Below are positions 6,823 to 14,749 of a stretch of 18,099 nt of DNA, in pieces (position 1 is the stretch's first letter; each line of letters begins with the position of its first letter). The translations under genes and the position numbers were made by a program. Source of the stretch: Betaproteobacteria bacterium (GTDB lineage: Bacteria; Pseudomonadota; Gammaproteobacteria; Burkholderiales; Burkholderiaceae_C); assembly GCA_009927195.1 (NCBI GenBank), contig RFNL01000392.1:1-18099 (forward strand). Reading direction: 5' to 3'. Below the pieces are notes generated by a model. The model was not told the origin of the DNA. It did no database searches and was given only the letters and a program-made list of their open reading frames with translations.

Positions 6823-6850
6823 ACCTCAATCCCCAAGAAATGACAATTTT

Positions 6851-6878
6851 GAATTATGAACCAGGCTGTCTTGTTCAA
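6851..6878 (-). promoter_or_regulatory. Possible sigma70 promoter for the exbB-lpxK operon
   Basis: On the minus strand TTGAAC (6878-6873) and TAATTC (6856-6851) are separated by 16 bp and lie about 30 bp before the TTG start of exbB. The -35 is good and the -10 moderate. This is the only reasonable pair I see in the 122 bp between exbB and xseA. Confidence 0.35.
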
Positions 6879-6944
6879 GGGTTGATGACGCCCGTTGGCT
6901 TGCCAACCCTAGGTCGACTTGGGTGAGCCCATGGGGATGTGCAC

Positions 6945-8210
6945 ATGAATGAAAACCAGCGCATTTGGTCAGTGGGGGCTCTGGTGCGCGCTTTCACAGA
7001 CACTTTGTCGGCCCGTTTCAACCCGGTTGAGGTAAAGGGCGAAATCAGCAACTTTACCCGCGCCAGCAGCGGCCATTGTTATTTCTCCCTCAAGGATGAG
7101 GGCGCCCAATTGCGTTGCGCCATGTTCAAGCGGTCTGCCAGCCTGCTGGATTTTGATGTCCGCGACGGCGTCATGGTGCAAGCCTGTGCCAAAGTTTCGG
7201 TCTATGAAGGGCGAGGCGATCTGCAACTCGTCATCGACAGCCTGATGCCAGCAGGCGAGGGTGTTTGGTACGAAAAATTCCTTCAACTCAAGCGCGAACT
7301 CGCCGCGCTGGGCTGGTTCGATCAAGACCGTAAACGCCCCATACCTCAAATGCCTCGCCGAATTGGAGTGGTGACGTCCTTGGGTGCGGCCGCATTGCAC
7401 GATGTGATGCAGGCCCTGGGCCGGCGCGTACCCCACATTCCCGTGGTCGTTGCGCCGGCACAGGTCCAGGGGCCAGCGGCTCCAGCGAGCTTGATCCAGG
7501 CTTTGAATGCGATTCAGCAATTGCCTCAGGTGGATGTCATATTGATGGTCAGGGGCGGGGGATCGCTGGAGGATTTATGGGCTTTCAATGACAAGAATTT
7601 GGCCCGGGCGGTGACCCAGTCCCGAGTTCCCATCATCTCGGGGGTCGGCCATGAAACAGACGTCACCATTGTGGACTTGTGTGCGGATTTGCGCGCCACC
7701 ACCCCCACAGCTGCCGCCGAATTGTGTGCCCAGCCGATGTTGGAACTGCGCCTTGCATTGCATCAGTTGGCCGAGTCGCTGTCCGATCGATTCAAGACGG
7801 TATTGGACGGGCATGGTCAAAACTTGGATTGGATCCAGTCGCGTTTGGGTCGGCCAAGCCATGTTGTGGCCTCCCATCGCTTGCAAATGCAGAAACTGGA
7901 ACAAAGTTTGACCCAAGCGATGCACAAGCATGTGCAACAGCAACACCAGAGCTTGGTGCATTGGCAAGCTGTGGTGGTGCGGCAGTTGCAGTCAGATTGG
8001 TCGTCCAAATGCCAAGGTTTACAACAGTTGGAATGGCGTTTGCATAACCTTGACCCGCGCTTGGTTTTGAAGCGGGGTTATGCTTGGCTGACAGACCAAC
8101 AAAATAAACCAGTCACCTCGGTTCAGCGTTTGCTTCCAATGCAGGCCCTGACGGCACATTTGGCCGATGGAACTGTGGGCATGGTGGTGCAGTCCACCCA
8201 GAGCCGCTGA
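6945..8210 (+). CDS. xseA: Exodeoxyribonuclease VII large subunit
   Basis: Large, catalytic subunit of exonuclease VII, which degrades single-stranded DNA from both ends in repair and recombination; the small subunit gene xseB is not in the window. The 421-residue protein has an N-terminal OB-fold (about 7-105, VGALVRAFTDTLSARFNPVEVKG...). The catalytic domain follows, with GVVTSLGAAALHDV, VRGGGSLEDLWAFND and ISGVGHETDVTIVD, and a coiled-coil-rich C-terminal part. The ATG at 6945 is chosen because GGGGA lies seven bases upstream; a GTG six bases earlier is also in frame. It diverges from exbB and is followed after 46 bp by sodB on the same strand. Confidence 0.98.
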   Translation: MNENQRIWSVGALVRAFTDTLSARFNPVEVKGEISNFTRASSGHCYFSLKDEGAQLRCAMFKRSASLLDFDVRDGVMVQACAKVSVYEGRGDLQLVIDSLMPAGEGVWYEKFLQLKRELAALGWFDQDRKRPIPQMPRRIGVVTSLGAAALHDVMQALGRRVPHIPVVVAPAQVQGPAAPASLIQALNAIQQLPQVDVILMVRGGGSLEDLWAFNDKNLARAVTQSRVPIISGVGHETDVTIVDLCADLRATTPTAAAELCAQPMLELRLALHQLAESLSDRFKTVLDGHGQNLDWIQSRLGRPSHVVASHRLQMQKLEQSLTQAMHKHVQQQHQSLVHWQAVVVRQLQSDWSSKCQGLQQLEWRLHNLDPRLVLKRGYAWLTDQQNKPVTSVQRLLPMQALTAHLADGTVGMVVQSTQSR

Positions 8211-8256
8211 AGTTTTTTTACAATTCTTTTTTTTCATCAACGCAATAAGGAAATCC

Positions 8257-8838
8257 ATGGAACACACCTTGCCCGCACTGCCATATGGTCTGGACGACTT
8301 GGCACCCCACTATTCACGCGAGACCCTTGAATTCCATCACGGAAAGCACCACAACGCGTATGTCGTCAATTTGAACAACCTGCAAAAGGGAACCGAGTTT
8401 GAAGGCATGGACTTGGAGTCCATCATCAAGAAATCCAGCGGCGGCGTTTATAACAATTCCGCCCAAATTTGGAATCACACCTTTTTTTGGAACTGCATGA
8501 AGCCCAATGGTGGTGGTGAACCCACGGGCGCTTTGGCCACGGCCATCCAAGCCAAATGGGGCAGTTATGCGGCATTTCGCGAGGCATTCGTGAAATCAGC
8601 TGTGGGCAATTTTGGCTCTGGCTGGACTTGGTTGGTAAAAAAGTCCGATGGCAGCTTGGACATTGTCAACATGGGTGCCGCAGGTACTCCTTTAACCACC
8701 GGAGACAAAGCTGTTTTAACCGTGGATGTCTGGGAGCACGCTTACTACATCGATTACCGCAACCTGCGCCCTAAATTTGTGGAAACGTTCTTGGACAAAT
8801 TGGTCAACTGGGATTTTGCGCAAGCCAATTTCGCCTGA
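8257..8838 (+). CDS. sodB: Superoxide dismutase, iron type
   Basis: Converts superoxide to oxygen and hydrogen peroxide in the cytoplasm. The 193-residue protein has all four metal ligands of the Fe/Mn family: His27 (FHHGKHH), His74 (WNHTFFW), Asp157 and His161 (DVWEHAYY). Gln70 just before IWNHTFFW and the overall length match the iron type of E. coli SodB. The ATG at 8257 follows AAGGA at good spacing; a longer reading frame upstream extends into the end of xseA and was rejected. The 46 bp leader is unusually T-rich (runs of seven and ten or more T). A TACAAT element at 8219-8224 could be a -10 box. A candidate terminator follows. Confidence 0.98.
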   Translation: MEHTLPALPYGLDDLAPHYSRETLEFHHGKHHNAYVVNLNNLQKGTEFEGMDLESIIKKSSGGVYNNSAQIWNHTFFWNCMKPNGGGEPTGALATAIQAKWGSYAAFREAFVKSAVGNFGSGWTWLVKKSDGSLDIVNMGAAGTPLTTGDKAVLTVDVWEHAYYIDYRNLRPKFVETFLDKLVNWDFAQANFA

Positions 8839-8860
8839 TCGGCCAAACCGCTGGTGGCAA

Positions 8861-8888
8861 GCCGCTCATCTCAAAAGGGTGGCTTTTT
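8861..8888 (+). terminator. Probable rho-independent terminator of sodB
   Basis: GCCGCTC (8861-8867) can pair with GGGTGGC (8877-8883) in seven pairs including two G-U wobbles, with a nine-base loop. It is followed at once by TTTTT and a further T-rich run. It lies 23 bp after the sodB stop and overlaps the stop of the convergent DUF192 gene. The wobbles make it moderately strong. Confidence 0.55.
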
Positions 8889-9333
8889 ATTTGTTTTTGA
8901 ATACACTGCCCTGCAATTTAAACCCCGCTTTGATGCCACGCTTGGCAAACCACCCTTGATTCATTTCCAGCACCCACCTGACCGGCTGGGTCGAGCAATG
9001 GGCATCGGTGGTCATGGGTTTCATATCGGCCAGGTTCACGATCGTGCCGTCGTCCGCAATGAAAGCAGCCGTGAGAGGTAGTAAAGTGTTTTTCATCCAA
9101 AAACACTGTTGCGAGGCTTGCTCAAATGCAAACAGCATGCCTTCGGTTTGGGGCATTTCAGATCGGTGCATCAAACCCGTGGCACGCTGATCGGATGTGG
9201 CCGCCACTTGGACTTGAATTTGATGCATGCCAGCTTGCAATTGGACCCTGGGCAAGCTCAATTGCGGCTCACCTTGGGCCAACACCCATCCACAAAACCA
9301 ATAAAGCAACCAGGACCCTTTGTGTTGACGCAT
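8887..9333 (-). CDS. DUF192 family protein with signal peptide
   Basis: A 148-residue secreted or periplasmic protein of the DUF192 family, whose function is unknown. It begins with a short basic region (MRQHKGS) and a tryptophan-rich hydrophobic stretch (8-19, WLLYWFCGWVLA) that looks like a signal peptide cleaved near Ala19. The mature part shows family features: ATGLMHRSEMP (about 51-61), MLFAFEQ, CFWMKNTLLPLTAAFI (about 76-91) and a C-terminal VLEMNQGWFAKRGIKAG. The ATG at 9333 follows GAGGA, spaced rather closely. It is convergent with sodB and divergent from icd (107 bp between). Nothing in the context gives a specific job. Confidence 0.92.
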   Translation of the reverse strand: MRQHKGSWLLYWFCGWVLAQGEPQLSLPRVQLQAGMHQIQVQVAATSDQRATGLMHRSEMPQTEGMLFAFEQASQQCFWMKNTLLPLTAAFIADDGTIVNLADMKPMTTDAHCSTQPVRWVLEMNQGWFAKRGIKAGFKLQGSVFKNK

Positions 9334-9371
9334 ACATCCTCTTTTTGAACCAGGTCATGATAAGTCACAGT

Positions 9372-9380
9372 TGCTAGAAT
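9372..9380 (+). promoter_or_regulatory. Possible extended -10 promoter for icd
   Basis: TGCTAGAAT is an extended -10 element (TGn plus TAGAAT) about 60 bp before icd. I see no good -35 at 16-18 bp, as is common for extended -10 promoters. Transcription would begin near 9387, within the base of a 7-bp inverted repeat (GTTGAAT 9385-9391, ATTCAAC 9404-9410). Confidence 0.4.
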
Positions 9381-9440
9381 TGTTGTTGAATCACAGGTTC
9401 GAAATTCAACTTTTTCGCATTCATAACGGAGATATCCCAC

Positions 9441-10694
9441 ATGTACCAGCACATCAAAGTGCCTTCCCAGGGTGAAAAAATCGTTGTCAACAAAGACATG
9501 TCCCTGAACGTGCCAGACCAACCCATCATCCCCTACATCGAGGGAGATGGCACAGGTTTTGATATCACACCCGTCATGCTCAAAGTGGTTGATGCTGCGG
9601 TTCAAAAGGCATACGGCGGCAAGCGAAAAATCCATTGGATGGAGGTTTATGCCGGCGAGAAATCCACCAAGGTTTATGGCCCTGATGTGTGGTTGCCTGA
9701 AGAAACCCTGTCGGTTTTGAAAGAGTATGTGGTCTCGATCAAAGGACCTTTGACCACACCTGTCGGCGGTGGCATCAGGTCCTTGAACGTTGCATTGCGT
9801 CAAGAACTGGATTTGTACGTGTGTCTGCGTCCCGTTCAATACTTCAAAGGCGTACCCTCACCGTTGAAAGAGCCAGAAAAGACCCATATGGTCATCTTCC
9901 GTGAAAACTCTGAGGACATCTACGCTGGAATCGAATACGAGTCTGAGAGCGAAAAAGCCAAGAAGTTGATCAACTTCTTGATCAATGAAATGGGCGTGAC
10001 AAAAATTCGCTTTCCAAATACTTCCGGCATTGGCATCAAGCCTGTTTCCCGCGAAGGTACCGAGCGCTTGGTGCGCAAGGCCATTCAATACGCAATTGAC
10101 AACGACAAGCCCAGCGTGACCATTGTTCACAAGGGCAACATCATGAAGTTCACCGAAGGTGGTTTCCGCGATTGGTCTTATGGCTTGGCCCAAAAAGAGT
10201 TTGGCGCTCAGTTGATCGATGGCGGCCCCTGGTGCAAGTTTAAAAACCCCAAAAGTGGCAAAGACATTGTGGTCAAAGACGTGATCGCAGATGCATTTTT
10301 GCAGCAAATTTTGTTGCGTCCCGCTGATTACAGCGTGATAGCCACCCTCAACCTCAACGGCGACTATGTTTCAGATGCACTGGCAGCACAGGTGGGTGGT
10401 ATTGGCATTGCGCCGGGCGCCAATTTGTCGGATTCAGTGGCTTGTTTTGAAGCCACCCACGGCACCGCTCCCAAGTACGCTGGCAAAGATTATGTGAACC
10501 CGGGTTCTGAAATTTTGTCGGCCGAAATGATGTTGCGGCACATGGGCTGGGTGGAGGCCGCCGACTTGATCATCAGTTCCATGGAGAAATCCATTTTGAG
10601 CAAGAAGGTCACCTACGATTTTGCACGTTTGATGGACGGCGCAACGCAAGTCAGCTGCTCTGGCTTTGGCCAAGTCATGATTGACCACATGTGA
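9441..10694 (+). CDS. icd: Isocitrate dehydrogenase, NADP-dependent
   Basis: Oxidatively decarboxylates isocitrate to 2-oxoglutarate in the TCA cycle. The 417-residue protein is of the E. coli Icd type. It has IEGDGTGFDITPVML (about 33-47) and the substrate loop TPVGGGIRSLNVALR with Ser114, the residue phosphorylated by isocitrate dehydrogenase kinase/phosphatase in relatives. It also has NLNGDYVSDALAAQVGG and ATHGTAPKYAG, whose Lys-Tyr pair, with Tyr and Arg in TYDFARLM, indicates NADP rather than NAD. GGAG lies nine bases before the ATG. The gene stands alone, between DUF192 (divergent) and the cold-shock gene (convergent). A strong terminator hairpin follows inside the 3' end of the cold-shock gene. 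Confidence 0.98.
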   Translation: MYQHIKVPSQGEKIVVNKDMSLNVPDQPIIPYIEGDGTGFDITPVMLKVVDAAVQKAYGGKRKIHWMEVYAGEKSTKVYGPDVWLPEETLSVLKEYVVSIKGPLTTPVGGGIRSLNVALRQELDLYVCLRPVQYFKGVPSPLKEPEKTHMVIFRENSEDIYAGIEYESESEKAKKLINFLINEMGVTKIRFPNTSGIGIKPVSREGTERLVRKAIQYAIDNDKPSVTIVHKGNIMKFTEGGFRDWSYGLAQKEFGAQLIDGGPWCKFKNPKSGKDIVVKDVIADAFLQQILLRPADYSVIATLNLNGDYVSDALAAQVGGIGIAPGANLSDSVACFEATHGTAPKYAGKDYVNPGSEILSAEMMLRHMGWVEAADLIISSMEKSILSKKVTYDFARLMDGATQVSCSGFGQVMIDHM

Positions 10695-10750
10695 TAGCGG
10701 TGTGATGGGCGAGCGCATTCAAAATTGAGGTGCGCGGTCCTGACTGCCCA

Positions 10751-11041
10751 TCAAGTTGGCTCTGAATTGAGGGGTGCGCAAGCGCCCCTCTTTGCTTTTG
10801 GGCCCATCATTCGCACAAACCTGTCTTTGGGTGGCCTTGACGTGACGATCAATTCGTGGGCTTGTTGACCCTTTGGGCCTTGCACCACTTCAAAAGAAAC
10901 TTCTGCACCGGATTCCAAGGTTTTAAAACCATCCATTTGGATCGCACTGAAGTGGATGAAGATATCTGGCCCACCCCCCATCGGTTGTATGAACCCGAAT
11001 CCCTTGCTGTTGCTGAACCATTTGACCGTTCCCATTTTCAT
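10751..11041 (-). CDS. Cold-shock-domain protein with C-terminal tail
   Basis: Single-stranded nucleic-acid binding protein of the CspA family, an RNA chaperone. The 96-residue product has a full cold-shock domain (about 1-69) with the RNA-binding motifs KGFGFI (RNP1) and IFIHFSAI (RNP2), after the usual MGTVKWF. A 27-residue basic tail (PPKDRFVRMMGPKAKRGACAP...) follows, beyond the usual length of 65-70. The start at 11041 is supported by GAGGTG eight bases upstream; a second ATG two codons later is possible. The upstream region to clpS is very A/T-rich, consistent with a long leader, but I cannot define the promoter. The last 15 or so codons are encoded by the same DNA that forms the icd terminator. 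Confidence 0.95.
   Translation of the reverse strand: MKMGTVKWFSNSKGFGFIQPMGGGPDIFIHFSAIQMDGFKTLESGAEVSFEVVQGPKGQQAHELIVTSRPPKDRFVRMMGPKAKRGACAPLNSEPT
10769..10797 (+). terminator. Rho-independent terminator of icd, inside the cold-shock gene
   Basis: GAGGGGTGC (10769-10777) pairs with GCGCCCCTC (10782-10790) in nine pairs with one wobble, closing a GCAA tetraloop of the stable GNRA type, followed by TTTGCTTTT. It is 75 bp after icd stops. On the opposite strand no T-run follows, so it should act only on icd. Confidence 0.72.
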
Positions 11042-11159
11042 TTTTTACTCACCTCGCTTTTAAAATTAATAATAATAGGTTAAATATTATCATTTAATTA
11101 CATATCTCACCACACAGATTTGGACTTTGCTGTGTTCAAAAGTATTTCCCCGCACCACC

Positions 11160-11165
11160 TATAAA
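11160..11165 (+). promoter_or_regulatory. Possible -10 element giving a leaderless clpS transcript
   Basis: TATAAA at 11160-11165 lies only eight bases before the clpS ATG, so transcription from it would begin at or next to the start codon. No Shine-Dalgarno precedes clpS. The -35 is poor (TTCAAA with a 19-bp spacer), which lowers confidence. Confidence 0.35.
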
Positions 11166-11173
11166 ATGCACCA

Positions 11174-11521
11174 ATGACCAACCAATCCCCCCAAATGCCA
11201 CCGCAACCTTTGCGAACAGACGATGGAGACTCAGTGGTCTTGGAGCGCAGGGTGGAGAAAACCAAGCCTCCTCAGATGTACCAAGTGGTGATGCTCAATG
11301 ATGACTTCACCCCCATGGAGTTTGTGATCTTGGTTTTGCAGCAGTTTTTCAGCAAAGACCGAGAAACCGCCACCCAAATCATGTTGAAAATTCATTTGGA
11401 CGGTAAAGGCGTATGCGGTGTTTTCACCAAGGATGTTGCGGCATCAAAAGTTGATCAAGTCATGGACGCCGCCCACCAAGCTGGGCATCCCTTGCAATGT
11501 TTGAGCGAACCCATTGATTAA
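11174..11521 (+). CDS. clpS: ATP-dependent Clp protease adaptor ClpS
   Basis: Adaptor that recognises proteins with destabilising N-terminal residues and hands them to ClpA for unfolding and ClpP degradation. The 115-residue protein has a disordered N-terminal extension (about 1-34, proline- and charge-rich) and the ClpS core MYQVVMLNDDFTPMEFV (about 35-51). Asn42, Asp43, Asp44, Thr46, Pro47 and Met48 match the N-degron pocket, and MLKIHLDGKGVCG contains Met70 and His74. It precedes clpA by 54 bp, the classical clpSA pair. There is no Shine-Dalgarno. A minimal ATG-CAC-CAA-TGA reading frame at 11166-11177 overlaps the start codon. Confidence 0.97.
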   Translation: MTNQSPQMPPQPLRTDDGDSVVLERRVEKTKPPQMYQVVMLNDDFTPMEFVILVLQQFFSKDRETATQIMLKIHLDGKGVCGVFTKDVAASKVDQVMDAAHQAGHPLQCLSEPID

Positions 11522-11575
11522 TTCAGGTCCGATTCCATATACAGTTATCCCATTAAAAGGTACGAAGGAAACCAC

Positions 11576-13903
11576 ATGATTGCCCAGGAACTCGAAGTCA
11601 GCTTGCACATGGCCTTCGTCGAAGCCCGTCAACAGCGGCATGAATTCATCACCGTTGAGCACCTCTTGTTGGCTTTGCTGGACAACCCCAGCGCCGCAGA
11701 GGTTTTGCGAGCCTGCTCGGCCAACAGCGATGAATTGCGCAAGTCCTTGGCCAATTTCATCAAGGACAACACGCCGCAAGTGGCGGGAACAGAGGATGTG
11801 GACACCCAACCCACATTGGGATTTCAGCGCGTGATTCAGCGTGCCATCATGCATGTGCAGTCCACGGGCAATGGCAAAAAAGAGGTCACAGGCGCCAACG
11901 TTTTGGTGGCTATTTTTGGGGAAAAAGACTCTCATGCAGTCTATTACTTGCATCAACAAGGCGTGACCCGTTTGGACGTGGTCAACTTCATTGCCCATGG
12001 CATCAAAAAGAGCGATCCCCCAGATACGCCCAAACACAATGAACCCTCTGCCCAAGAAGCTGAGGAACCCGCTGAAAAAAATGAAAAAGCCACTCCCCTG
12101 GAGCAATTCACACAAAACCTGAACCAAATGGCCAAGGAAGGAAAGATTGATCCTTTGATTGGCCGCGAGTATGAGGTTGAGCGGGTGGTTCAAATATTGT
12201 GCCGCCGCCGTAAAAACAATCCTTTGTTGGTGGGCGAGGCGGGCGTGGGTAAAACTGCGATTGCCGAAGGCTTGGCTTGGCGCATCACCCAAAAAGAGGT
12301 GCCGGACATTTTGGCGGAATCTCAGGTTTATTCGTTGGACATGGGCGCTTTGTTGGCCGGCACCAAATACCGCGGTGATTTTGAGCAACGCCTCAAGGGC
12401 GTTTTGAAATCCCTGAAAGACAAACCCCATGCAATTTTGTTCATCGATGAGATCCATACCTTGATCGGTGCGGGTGCAGCCTCTGGTGGCACCTTGGATG
12501 CGTCCAATTTGCTCAAGCCTGCTCTGAGTTCGGGGCAGCTCAAATGCATTGGTGCCACCACTTTCACCGAGTACCGGGGTATTTTTGAAAAAGATGCGGC
12601 TTTATCCCGACGCTTTCAAAAGGTCGATGTCAACGAACCCTCTGTTGAGCAAACCGTTGACATTTTGAAAGGCTTGAAGTCCAGGTTTGAAGAGCACCAC
12701 AACGTCAAGTACGCTGTGGCTGCGCTGCAAGCCGCGGCCGAACTCAGTGCCAAATACATCAATGACCGCCATTTGCCAGACAAAGCCATCGATGTGATCG
12801 ACGAGGCGGGTGCTGCACAGCGCATACTGCCGGCCTCCAAGCGCAAGAAGACCATCAGCAAAACCGAAATTGAAGACATCGTTGCGAAAATTGCGCGCAT
12901 ACCGCCAGCCAATGTGTCCAATGATGACAGAGGCAAACTCCATTCACTGGAGCGTGATCTCAAGAGCGTGGTTTTCGGTCAGGACAAAGCCCTCGAGGTG
13001 CTGGCTTCGGCTGTGAAAATGGCACGATCGGGTCTGGGCAAAGCCGACAAACCCATTGGGTCCTTTTTGTTCAGCGGGCCCACGGGTGTGGGTAAAACCG
13101 AAGCCGCTAAACAATTGGCCTTCATCATGGGCATCGAGTTGATTCGCTTTGACATGTCCGAGTACATGGAGCGCCATGCAGTCAGCCGTTTGATCGGTGC
13201 GCCCCCTGGCTATGTGGGTTTTGACCAAGGCGGTTTGTTGACCGAGGCCGTCACCAAAAAACCTCACTCGGTTTTGTTGCTCGATGAAATTGAAAAGGCC
13301 CATCCCGACGTGTTCAATGTGTTGCTCCAAGTCATGGACCATGGAACTTTAACCGACAACAATGGGCGCAAAGCCGACTTTCGCAATGTCATCATCGTCA
13401 TGACCACCAATGCTGGTGCGGAGACCATGAACAAATCCACCATCGGATTTACCAATGCGCGAGAGGCTGGCGACGAGATGGCCGATATCAAGCGTTTGTT
13501 CACGCCGGAATTCCGCAACCGGCTCGATGCCATCGTCGGGTTCAAAGCCTTGGACGAGCAAATTATTTTGCGCGTGGTGGACAAATTTCTGTTGCAACTG
13601 GAAACTCAGTTGGCCGAAAAGCGTGTCGATGTCAATTTCACCGACAAACTGCGCACCCATTTGGCCAAAAAGGGGTTCGACCCTCTGATGGGTGCCCGCC
13701 CCATGCAACGCCTGATCCAAGACACCATTCGCCGTGCTTTGGCCGATGAACTGTTGTTTGGTCGCTTGACCGATGGTGGCCGACTGACTGTCGATTTGGA
13801 TGACAAGGAAGAGGTTTTACTTGATATTCAAGCTTTGCACAAAAAGGAATCCAAATCCTCCAAAGCCGAGCCGACCGAGCCTGAAGAGGCGACGACAGAC
13901 TGA
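11576..13903 (+). CDS. clpA: ATP-dependent Clp protease, ATPase subunit ClpA
   Basis: Hexameric AAA+ unfoldase that binds ClpS substrates and threads them into ClpP. The 775-residue protein has a Clp-N repeat domain (about 1-145), a charged linker (about 146-172), the first AAA domain with Walker A GEAGVGKT (220-227) and Walker B ILFIDEI (about 287-293), and the second with GPTGVGKT (501-508) and LLLDEI (about 567-572). The ClpP-docking loop reads IGF at about 623-625 where E. coli has IGL, and the C terminus ends in an acidic tail (TEPEEATTD). There is no ClpB/ClpC middle domain, consistent with ClpA. AAGGA precedes the ATG. A clear terminator follows. Confidence 0.98.
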   Translation: MIAQELEVSLHMAFVEARQQRHEFITVEHLLLALLDNPSAAEVLRACSANSDELRKSLANFIKDNTPQVAGTEDVDTQPTLGFQRVIQRAIMHVQSTGNGKKEVTGANVLVAIFGEKDSHAVYYLHQQGVTRLDVVNFIAHGIKKSDPPDTPKHNEPSAQEAEEPAEKNEKATPLEQFTQNLNQMAKEGKIDPLIGREYEVERVVQILCRRRKNNPLLVGEAGVGKTAIAEGLAWRITQKEVPDILAESQVYSLDMGALLAGTKYRGDFEQRLKGVLKSLKDKPHAILFIDEIHTLIGAGAASGGTLDASNLLKPALSSGQLKCIGATTFTEYRGIFEKDAALSRRFQKVDVNEPSVEQTVDILKGLKSRFEEHHNVKYAVAALQAAAELSAKYINDRHLPDKAIDVIDEAGAAQRILPASKRKKTISKTEIEDIVAKIARIPPANVSNDDRGKLHSLERDLKSVVFGQDKALEVLASAVKMARSGLGKADKPIGSFLFSGPTGVGKTEAAKQLAFIMGIELIRFDMSEYMERHAVSRLIGAPPGYVGFDQGGLLTEAVTKKPHSVLLLDEIEKAHPDVFNVLLQVMDHGTLTDNNGRKADFRNVIIVMTTNAGAETMNKSTIGFTNAREAGDEMADIKRLFTPEFRNRLDAIVGFKALDEQIILRVVDKFLLQLETQLAEKRVDVNFTDKLRTHLAKKGFDPLMGARPMQRLIQDTIRRALADELLFGRLTDGGRLTVDLDDKEEVLLDIQALHKKESKSSKAEPTEPEEATTD

Positions 13904-13930
13904 GCCTCTTGGTGTTTTACCCATGTTGCA

Positions 13931-13959
13931 GGGCGGTCGTGTCCAACGGCCGCCCTTTT
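13931..13959 (+). terminator. Rho-independent terminator of clpSA
   Basis: GGGCGGTCGT (13931-13940) pairs with ACGGCCGCCC (13946-13955) in ten pairs with one G-U wobble and a five-base loop, followed by TTTTC. It begins 27 bp after the clpA stop and separates the protease operon from yebC. Confidence 0.85.
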
Positions 13960-14029
13960 CAATTCGCTGGTGTCAGCCAAATTTTGTCCGGTCGGTAAAA
14001 TTCAGTTTCTCTCTGAGCAAGGATCTTAC

Positions 14030-14749
14030 GTGGCAGGACACAGTAAATGGGCCAATATTCAGCATCGAAAAGGCCGGCAGGACGAAAAACGGGGCAAAGT
14101 GTGGACCCGGGTCATACGTGAAATCATGGTGGCCGCCAGGGGCGGTGGTGCCGACCTCACGGCCAATCCCAGGCTGCGCTTGGCAGTGGATAAAGCCAAA
14201 GCAGCCAATATGCCAGCTGACACCATCAAGCGCAATATTGACAAAGCCACCGGCAATCTCGAGGGAGTTCACTACGAAGAAATTCGTTACGAAGGTTACG
14301 GTGTGGGCGGCGTGGCCTTGATGGTGGACACCATGACCGATAACAAGGTTCGCACGGTGGCCGAGGTCAGGCATGCTTTGAGTAAACACGGTGGCAATTT
14401 GGGCAGTGACGGATCCGTTTCATACCAGTTCAAGCATTGCGGCCAATTTGTTTTTGCGCCTGGGGTCAACGAAGATCGACTGATGGAACTGGCTTTGGAC
14501 GCAGGCGCTGACGATGTCATCAACTCGGATGACGGTGCGGTGGAGGTTTTGTGTTCACCTTCGCTGTTTGAATCCCTTCAATCTGCTTTTGATGCCGCTC
14601 AGTTGGTTCCCGTTTTGGCCGAGGTCACCTATCGGCCAGAAACCACTGTGGCGTTGTTGGCCGTGGATGCGGAGAAAATGCAAAAAATCCTGGATGTGCT
14701 GGACGAGTTGGACGATGTCCAAGAGGTCTATCACAATGCCGAGTTATGA
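14030..14749 (+). CDS. yebC: YebC/PmpR family protein, GTG start
   Basis: Member of the YebC/PmpR (TACO1) family, described as transcriptional regulators and, more recently, as translation factors that help ribosomes at difficult stretches. The 239-residue product starts MAGHSKWANIQHRKG, the family signature. It continues with KVWTRVIREIMVAARGGG, the glycine-rich YGVGGVALMVDTMTDNK and the conserved GNLGSDGSVSYQF. The start is the GTG at 14030: AGGA lies seven bases before it and it gives the exact family N terminus. An upstream in-frame start adds 20 unrelated residues. A TAAAAT at 13996-14001 may be its -10. Its stop overlaps the purD start (ATGA), so it probably heads the purD-to-maf operon. 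Confidence 0.96.
   Translation: MAGHSKWANIQHRKGRQDEKRGKVWTRVIREIMVAARGGGADLTANPRLRLAVDKAKAANMPADTIKRNIDKATGNLEGVHYEEIRYEGYGVGGVALMVDTMTDNKVRTVAEVRHALSKHGGNLGSDGSVSYQFKHCGQFVFAPGVNEDRLMELALDAGADDVINSDDGAVEVLCSPSLFESLQSAFDAAQLVPVLAEVTYRPETTVALLAVDAEKMQKILDVLDELDDVQEVYHNAEL

Noticed and set aside
8184..8235. Terminator between xseA and sodB
   Set aside because: GGTGG/CCACC could form a small stem, but about 13 bases separate it from the T-run, so it does not make an intrinsic terminator.
11444..12457. Open minus-strand frame of 337 residues opposite clpS and clpA
   Set aside because: Fully antisense to ClpS/ClpA coding sequence with no family signature or ribosome binding site.
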